DNA of 36,403 bases, taken from NCBI GenBank assembly GCA_900316415.1, contig ONCV01000002.1, forward strand, positions 171,211-207,613, written 5' to 3'. The notes beneath the pieces are model-generated. The model saw only the letters and a list, made by a program, of their open reading frames with translations, did not search any database and was not told where the DNA came from. Source of the DNA: an uncultured Eubacteriales bacterium. Lineage in GTDB: Bacteria > Bacillota > Clostridia > Christensenellales > Aristaeellaceae. Position numbers and translations under genes: made by a program. Positions 32,444 to 36,403 of the stretch are shown piece by piece. Numbering within the stretch: the first letter of the stretch is position 1; each line of letters starts with the position of its first letter.

Positions 32444-32477
32444 AAAAAAAGGAGGAGAAGCGTACCGCTTCTCCTCC
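32444..32477 (-). terminator. Intrinsic terminator of sugar ABC importer operon
   Basis: On the minus strand, GGAGGAGAAGCG pairs perfectly with CGCTTCTCCTCC around a three-base loop and is followed by seven T. It lies 61 bases after the binding-protein stop. Confidence 0.95.
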
Positions 32478-32538
32478 GGGAATTCCGTTCTCCGGTGCTC
32501 CGTCTCCCGTCCGCGGGATCCGGGACCTTCCGGGGGCT

Positions 32539-34167
32539 TTACTTGGTCAGCAGATCAGTGGGAACTTCCACGCCGTAAACATCCTTCAGCTTCGCAGCGC
32601 GCTCGTTGATGATTTCCTGACCGCCCATGCCCAGGTACTCGGCCTGGCACGCGTCATAGACCTTGTCGAAATCCTCCACGGAGGCGACCACGGCCTGATT
32701 CAGCCAGGTGTCGCGATAGCTGTCCAGGCTGGAGCCGACTTCGTTCTCGCTCTCGATGGCGCCGACGGAGAACTTCGCCACCACGCGGCCTTCGTTCATG
32801 GCCGTCTCATAGGCGATGGTGATGTACTTGGGATCCACGGGCGTATAACCCAGGGCCAGGGACGCCACGGTCGCGTCGCCCAGATACTGTCCGTTGGCCG
32901 TGATGGTATGGTCGATGTTGTTCAGGCTGTTCTGGATCCAGACCGCCTTGTCCTCATCGCTCATGGCCAGCAGCTTGTAGGCGCCGTCTTCCGTCACTTC
33001 GTGAACGATGCCTTCCTTGCCGACCTGCAGGAACTTGATCACTTCAGGATCGGAGATGAAGTCCAGATACAGCAGCGCGGCATGCACATTGCTGCAGGTG
33101 GCGGGCAGGAAGCACTTCCGGTCCACCCGGTCGGACAGGAACTTCCGCGGAACGCCCGCGTCATCGGTGAAGGGCTCGATGGCTACGAAGGCGGCATCGG
33201 GGCCCGCAGCACGCTGGATGCTGGCCTGGATGGAGTCTTCGCCATTGCGGTAGGGATAGTCATAGTTGTGACCGAAGGCTCCGACCCAGCCGGACTTGAT
33301 CAGGTTGTCCGCCTGATCGGAATCGTTCAGGGCGAAATCCTTCCACATGAGGTCTTCGTTGTACCACTTGTTCAGGACACGGACGCCTTCCTTGGCGCCG
33401 GGCAGAAGCACCTGACGGCTGTCATAGCCGTACACATAGGCGGTCTCATCGCTGATGTCATGCGCCACATGGCCGTTGATGACCTGGTTGCACATCCAGC
33501 CGATATCGGTGGTGCTCAGGAAGGGGATCATCTTGTCCGCATCCGCGCCCAGCAGGGTTTCCGCGTTGTCACGGAAGGCGATCAGGCACTTCTCGAACTC
33601 TTCCTCGGTCTTCGGGATCTCCAGGCCCAGCTTGGCCAGCCAGTCTTCCCGGATGAAGGTGTTGATCCGGGCGTTGTTCAGCAGGCGGGCTTCCACGCAC
33701 CACAGGGTCTTGGTGTCCGGATCCTGATCATAGTAGATGTTGTAGTCTTCCAGCAGGTTCCACAGGTTGGTCAGCTCATCCTTGTACTGGGTCAGGGGCT
33801 CGTTCAGGTCCACGATGCCGCCCATGTCCGCGTAGGTCAGGATGGTCGGATAGGAATAGGTCACGCACACATCGGGCGCCTGGCCGGCAGCCAGCAGGTT
33901 GCCGATGTCATCCACTTCACTCCAGCGGCCGACGGAGACGAATTCCACTTCAACGTTGTACTTCTCCAGCATGCCGTCCTTGATGTACTGGGCGTACACG
34001 CTGCTGGTGGGATCGGTGCCGCCGTCATTGTAACGGTTGTACACTTCCACCGTCAGGTGCACCGGGTTGGTGAACTTGCCGTCCGCGAAATCTTCCGCGA
34101 AAGCGGAGGTGATTCCGAGGGAGGCGACCAGGGCCAGGGTCAACAGGATTGCCAGGATTCTCTTCAT
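32539..34167 (-). CDS. Extracellular solute-binding protein, family 1, of Lpl-type sugar importer
   Basis: A 542-residue exported binding protein. The signal peptide is MKRILAILLTLALVASLGIT..AFA, cut before residue 25; no Cys follows, so it is not a lipoprotein, which is unusual for a binding protein in a monoderm Firmicute. The mature protein fits the large (over 500 residues) carbohydrate-binding type: LTVEVYNRYNDGGTDPTSS, VGRWSEVDDIGNLLAAGQAPDVCVTYS, FIREDWLAKLGLEIPKTEEE and KRKFLSDR-like segments. It takes up oligosaccharides with the two permeases encoded upstream. AAAGGAGGAAGG lies before the ATG, and a small hairpin (34198-34211) stands between it and the permease gene, fitting high expression. 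The ligand is unknown. Confidence 0.9.
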   Translation of the reverse strand: MKRILAILLTLALVASLGITSAFAEDFADGKFTNPVHLTVEVYNRYNDGGTDPTSSVYAQYIKDGMLEKYNVEVEFVSVGRWSEVDDIGNLLAAGQAPDVCVTYSYPTILTYADMGGIVDLNEPLTQYKDELTNLWNLLEDYNIYYDQDPDTKTLWCVEARLLNNARINTFIREDWLAKLGLEIPKTEEEFEKCLIAFRDNAETLLGADADKMIPFLSTTDIGWMCNQVINGHVAHDISDETAYVYGYDSRQVLLPGAKEGVRVLNKWYNEDLMWKDFALNDSDQADNLIKSGWVGAFGHNYDYPYRNGEDSIQASIQRAAGPDAAFVAIEPFTDDAGVPRKFLSDRVDRKCFLPATCSNVHAALLYLDFISDPEVIKFLQVGKEGIVHEVTEDGAYKLLAMSDEDKAVWIQNSLNNIDHTITANGQYLGDATVASLALGYTPVDPKYITIAYETAMNEGRVVAKFSVGAIESENEVGSSLDSYRDTWLNQAVVASVEDFDKVYDACQAEYLGMGGQEIINERAAKLKDVYGVEVPTDLLTK

Positions 34168-34251
34168 GAAAACCTTCCTCCTTTTAAATATTTCTCTGAG
34201 GCCGCAGCCTCGAAGAATCAGGGTGGGGCGCCGGCCGGCAGCCGCGGGCGA

Positions 34252-35175
34252 TCAGCCCTTTACGGCGCCGATGGTCATGCCGGCGATGAAATAGCGCTGC
34301 AGCCAGGGATAAACCAGCAGGATCGGAACCGTCGCGAACATGACGGTCGCCATTTTGACGGTCTCGCCGACGCCGGGCGTCGCGAAGCCCTCCTGCGTGG
34401 CGATCTCCTGCTGCGTGGAATTCTGCAGCACGTAGTACAGGTACAGCTGAATCGGGAAGAGCTCTTCCTTCTTCACATACAGCAGCGCGTCGGAGAAGCC
34501 GTTCCAGCGGCCCACCGCGTAGAACAGGGCCAGCGTCGCCAGCACCGGCAGGGACAGGGGCAGGTAGATGCGGACCAGGGTCCGGATCGGGCCCGCGCCG
34601 TCGATCTCCGCCGCTTCCCGCAGGCTCTCCGGGATCCCGTAGAAGAAGGACCGCATGACGATCATGTTGTATACGCTGATGCAGCCGGGAATCACCATGC
34701 ACCAGACCGTATCCAGCATGTTCAGGTTCTTCATCAGCAGGTAGTGCGGAATCGTGCCCGCGCTGAAGTACATGGTGAAGAGGATCAGGGCGTTGATGAC
34801 CCTGCCGCCCTTCAGCTGATCATAGGTCAGCGGGTAGGCGCAGGAGACGGTCATAAACAGGCTCAGCAGCGTGCAGCCCACCGTCAGCACGGCGGTAAAC
34901 CACAGGGAATGAATGTACTTGGCGTTTCCGAGGATGGTCTGATAGGCCACCAGGTTCCAGCCTTTCGGCCAGAGAAACACCTCGTTGCGCATCAGCGCGC
35001 TGGCATCGGACAGGGACCGGGCCAGCACGTTCAGCATGGGCAGCAGACAGACGAACATGATCAGAAAACAGAGGATCGCGATGATCCAGTCGCCCACCCG
35101 GGTGGAGCCGGAACGGATCATGCCGTCGGATTGCTTCATGTTCCTGCCGCGATTCGCTTCCTGGATAACAGACAT
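34252..35175 (-). CDS. Carbohydrate ABC transporter permease, LplC/YtcP-like
   Basis: A 307-residue inner-membrane permease with six helices and the binding-protein-dependent transport motif EAAEIDGAGPIRTLVRIYLPLSLP, which docks the ATPase. N-terminal features MLNVLARSLSDASALMRNEVFLWPKGWNL are characteristic of the LplC/YtcP group, which works with LplB-type partners and large solute-binding proteins. It starts 12 bases after the LplB-like gene, with AAGGAGG before the ATG at 35175. No ATPase gene lies in this operon, so a shared MsmX-type ATPase encoded elsewhere is likely. The downstream gene is the binding protein. Confidence 0.91.
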   Translation of the reverse strand: MSVIQEANRGRNMKQSDGMIRSGSTRVGDWIIAILCFLIMFVCLLPMLNVLARSLSDASALMRNEVFLWPKGWNLVAYQTILGNAKYIHSLWFTAVLTVGCTLLSLFMTVSCAYPLTYDQLKGGRVINALILFTMYFSAGTIPHYLLMKNLNMLDTVWCMVIPGCISVYNMIVMRSFFYGIPESLREAAEIDGAGPIRTLVRIYLPLSLPVLATLALFYAVGRWNGFSDALLYVKKEELFPIQLYLYYVLQNSTQQEIATQEGFATPGVGETVKMATVMFATVPILLVYPWLQRYFIAGMTIGAVKG

Positions 35176-35187
35176 GTCAGCACCTCC

Positions 35188-36141
35188 TTACATGATTCCG
35201 CGCTCGCCCATCCGCTTGGCCAGCGTATTGGTGGCCAGGATGAAGATGACGGCGACAACGCTCTGGAACAGGCCCACCGCGGTGGTCAGGGAATACTTCA
35301 GTCCCTGGATGCCCTGCTCGTAGACGTAGATGGAAATCAGCTGGGATACATCCGTAACCAGCTTGTTGCTCATGGCCAGGGGCCGGTCAAACTCACTTCC
35401 GAGGATATAACCCATGCGCATGATCAGCAGGGTAATGATGGTGGGACGGAGGCCGGGCAGCGTCACATGCCAGATCCGGCGGAAGCGGCCCGCGCCGTCC
35501 ACGGCGGCGGCCTCGTACAGTTCGGGGCTGATATTGGTCAGCGCCGCCAGATAGATGATCGTGCCCCATCCGGCTTCCTTCCAGATGCCCAGCACAATGT
35601 AGGTCCATCTCCAGTAGGTGGGGTTGCTCAGGAAGGGAATGACCGCGGAGCTGTTCCCCGTCATCTGCTTGTAGACCAGGTTCAGCAGGCCGTCATTGTC
35701 CGCCAGCAGCCGGGTCGCCAGGCCGGAAATGATAATCCAGCTCAGGAAGTGAGGCAGGTACAGCACCGTCTGGGTCAGCTTCTTGAAGCGCTTGAATGTC
35801 AGCTCGTTGAGCAGAAGCGCCAGAAGGATCGGCGCGGGGAAACCGCAGACCAGATCCATCAGGTTCAGCACGATCGTGTTCTGCAGGGAGTTCAGGAATG
35901 CCTTGGTTTTGAAAGCCTTCTCGAACCATTCAAAGCCCACCCACGGCACGGACCAGAGCGGTTGGATAATGTTGTTCTTCTTGAACGCCAGCGCGATCCA
36001 CTGCATGGGATAATACCGGAATACCAGGAAGAAGACAACGGGCAGAAGAAGCAGGATGTAAAGCGTTCCATACCTGCGCATATACACCCCGCCGGAACTC
36101 TTCCGTTTCTTCATTCCGGGCGTTGAAGCGGTCGTCTGCAA
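35188..36141 (-). CDS. Carbohydrate ABC transporter permease, LplB-like
   Basis: A 317-residue permease with six membrane helices. Family marks are IALAFKKNNIIQPLWSVPWV near the first extracellular loop and the ATPase-docking loop YEAAAVDGAGRFRRIWHVTLPGL. It pairs with the LplC/YtcP-like permease encoded next. The start is a TTG at 36141: AAGGAGG lies seven bases upstream, whereas the in-frame ATG nine codons later has no ribosome site. It is the first gene of the operon, about 45 bases downstream of a good promoter. Substrate is probably a plant or host oligosaccharide, judged only from the family. Confidence 0.9.
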   Translation of the reverse strand: MQTTASTPGMKKRKSSGGVYMRRYGTLYILLLLPVVFFLVFRYYPMQWIALAFKKNNIIQPLWSVPWVGFEWFEKAFKTKAFLNSLQNTIVLNLMDLVCGFPAPILLALLLNELTFKRFKKLTQTVLYLPHFLSWIIISGLATRLLADNDGLLNLVYKQMTGNSSAVIPFLSNPTYWRWTYIVLGIWKEAGWGTIIYLAALTNISPELYEAAAVDGAGRFRRIWHVTLPGLRPTIITLLIMRMGYILGSEFDRPLAMSNKLVTDVSQLISIYVYEQGIQGLKYSLTTAVGLFQSVVAVIFILATNTLAKRMGERGIM

Positions 36142-36192
36142 GCAGATCCCTCCTTGTCATATATCCATATTTCGTTCTTGAATTCCTTTCTT

Positions 36193-36221
36193 CTTATACC
36201 ACATTCCCGGGAAATTGTCCA
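36193..36221 (-). promoter_or_regulatory. Sigma-A-like promoter of sugar ABC importer operon
   Basis: On the minus strand, TGGACA (36221-36216) and TATAAG (36198-36193) are 17 bases apart; each box differs from consensus at one position. The 5' leader would be about 45 bases. The region 36222-36307 is AT-rich and holds no gene. Confidence 0.72.
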
Positions 36222-36307
36222 TGGCTTTCCCGGGAGTTTCCGCCCCTTATTTTCTTATTTTTTGCTTTCGGTTTTGATCTTATTGCTCATTTATTGCGAT
36301 TGTTCAA

Positions 36308-36403
36308 ATAGGGTAGAGGGAGGGCGTTAACCCTCGCCCCTCCCATTGCACCGTACGTACCGGTCTGGTATACGGCGCTACATCGAAACATGGTTTCAAG
36401 TAT
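36308..36403 (-). mobile_element. Group IIC intron, 3' end (domains V and VI), truncated by the window
   Basis: On the minus strand, the stretch at 36379-36347 fits group II intron domain V: GCGCCGTA pairs with TACGGTGC, a CG bulge follows, and TACC/GGTA closes a loop AGACC. The catalytic triad reads CGC, the form described for group IIC introns, and the ACGTACGGT string is diagnostic. The next segment, GGGAGGGGCG...AGGGTTAA...CGCCCTCCC, is domain VI, and the intron appears to end at CTCTACCCTAT (36308). The reverse transcriptase gene should lie beyond 36403. The 3' exon begins TTGAACAATC, about 85 bases upstream of the importer promoter. Assignment rests on remembered family sequences, not a model search. 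Confidence 0.82.

Noticed and set aside
32908..36126. A 1072-codon open frame on the plus strand
   Set aside because: It lies antisense to three clear ABC importer genes with signal peptide, membrane helices, ribosome sites, promoter and terminator. Its His/Gln/Gly/Asp-rich translation is typical of the reverse frame of GC-rich genes.

Overview
The window looks like part of the chromosome of a fairly GC-rich anaerobic Firmicute (class Clostridia). The grounds are AGGAGG-type ribosome sites with frequent GTG/TTG starts, sigma-A-like promoters, an Nfn-type flavin electron-bifurcating pair, an aldo/keto reductase with a ferredoxin tail, an Lpl-type sugar ABC importer and a group IIC intron. An Aristaeellaceae/Christensenellales-like gut or rumen lineage would fit, but that is inference only. 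I see no rRNA, tRNA, CRISPR array or phage genes.

Region 1 (1-11794) is a cell-surface glycan locus with two divergent transcription units that start from promoters with almost touching -35 boxes (7294-7356). The leftward unit encodes a GNAT/FemAB-like acyltransferase, a GtrII-type membrane glycosyltransferase, a large GT-C-like membrane protein, a second GtrII-type transferase, a GtrA-family flippase and the start of a polyprenyl-phosphate glycosyltransferase (GtrB-like). The rightward unit encodes a methyltransferase, a GT2 glycosyltransferase, a third GtrII-type transferase and a YdjC/ChbG-like deacetylase. One lipid-linked sugar supply (GtrA + GtrB) may therefore feed three specificity transferases.

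Region 2 (11795-16752) holds a secreted five-SH3 peptidoglycan-binding protein with an unassigned His/Cys-rich C-terminal domain, a bidirectional terminator, a convergent two-domain GT2 glycosyltransferase, and an AraC-type regulator divergent from that glycosyltransferase.

Region 3 (16759-22426) is rich in unassigned envelope genes. A tightly packed operon encodes a secreted protein with an internal duplication, a zinc-ribbon/transmembrane/TPR-like protein and an OafA-type acyltransferase. Upstream of it lies a Pro/Glu-repeat secreted protein with 60-bp DNA repeats.

Region 4 (22442-32319) is mainly metabolic: an orotate-phosphoribosyltransferase-like protein, an aconitase-family hydratase, an aldo/keto reductase with a HAD phosphatase, a split ThrE-type amino-acid exporter, and an NfnA-NfnB pair whose last gene overlaps an AI-2E-family transporter.

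Region 5 (32444-36403) is an Lpl-type ABC importer operon (two permeases, then a binding protein without a lipobox) with a good promoter and terminator. The window ends in the 3' part (domains V and VI) of a group IIC intron. No gene-free stretch exceeds 300 bases.
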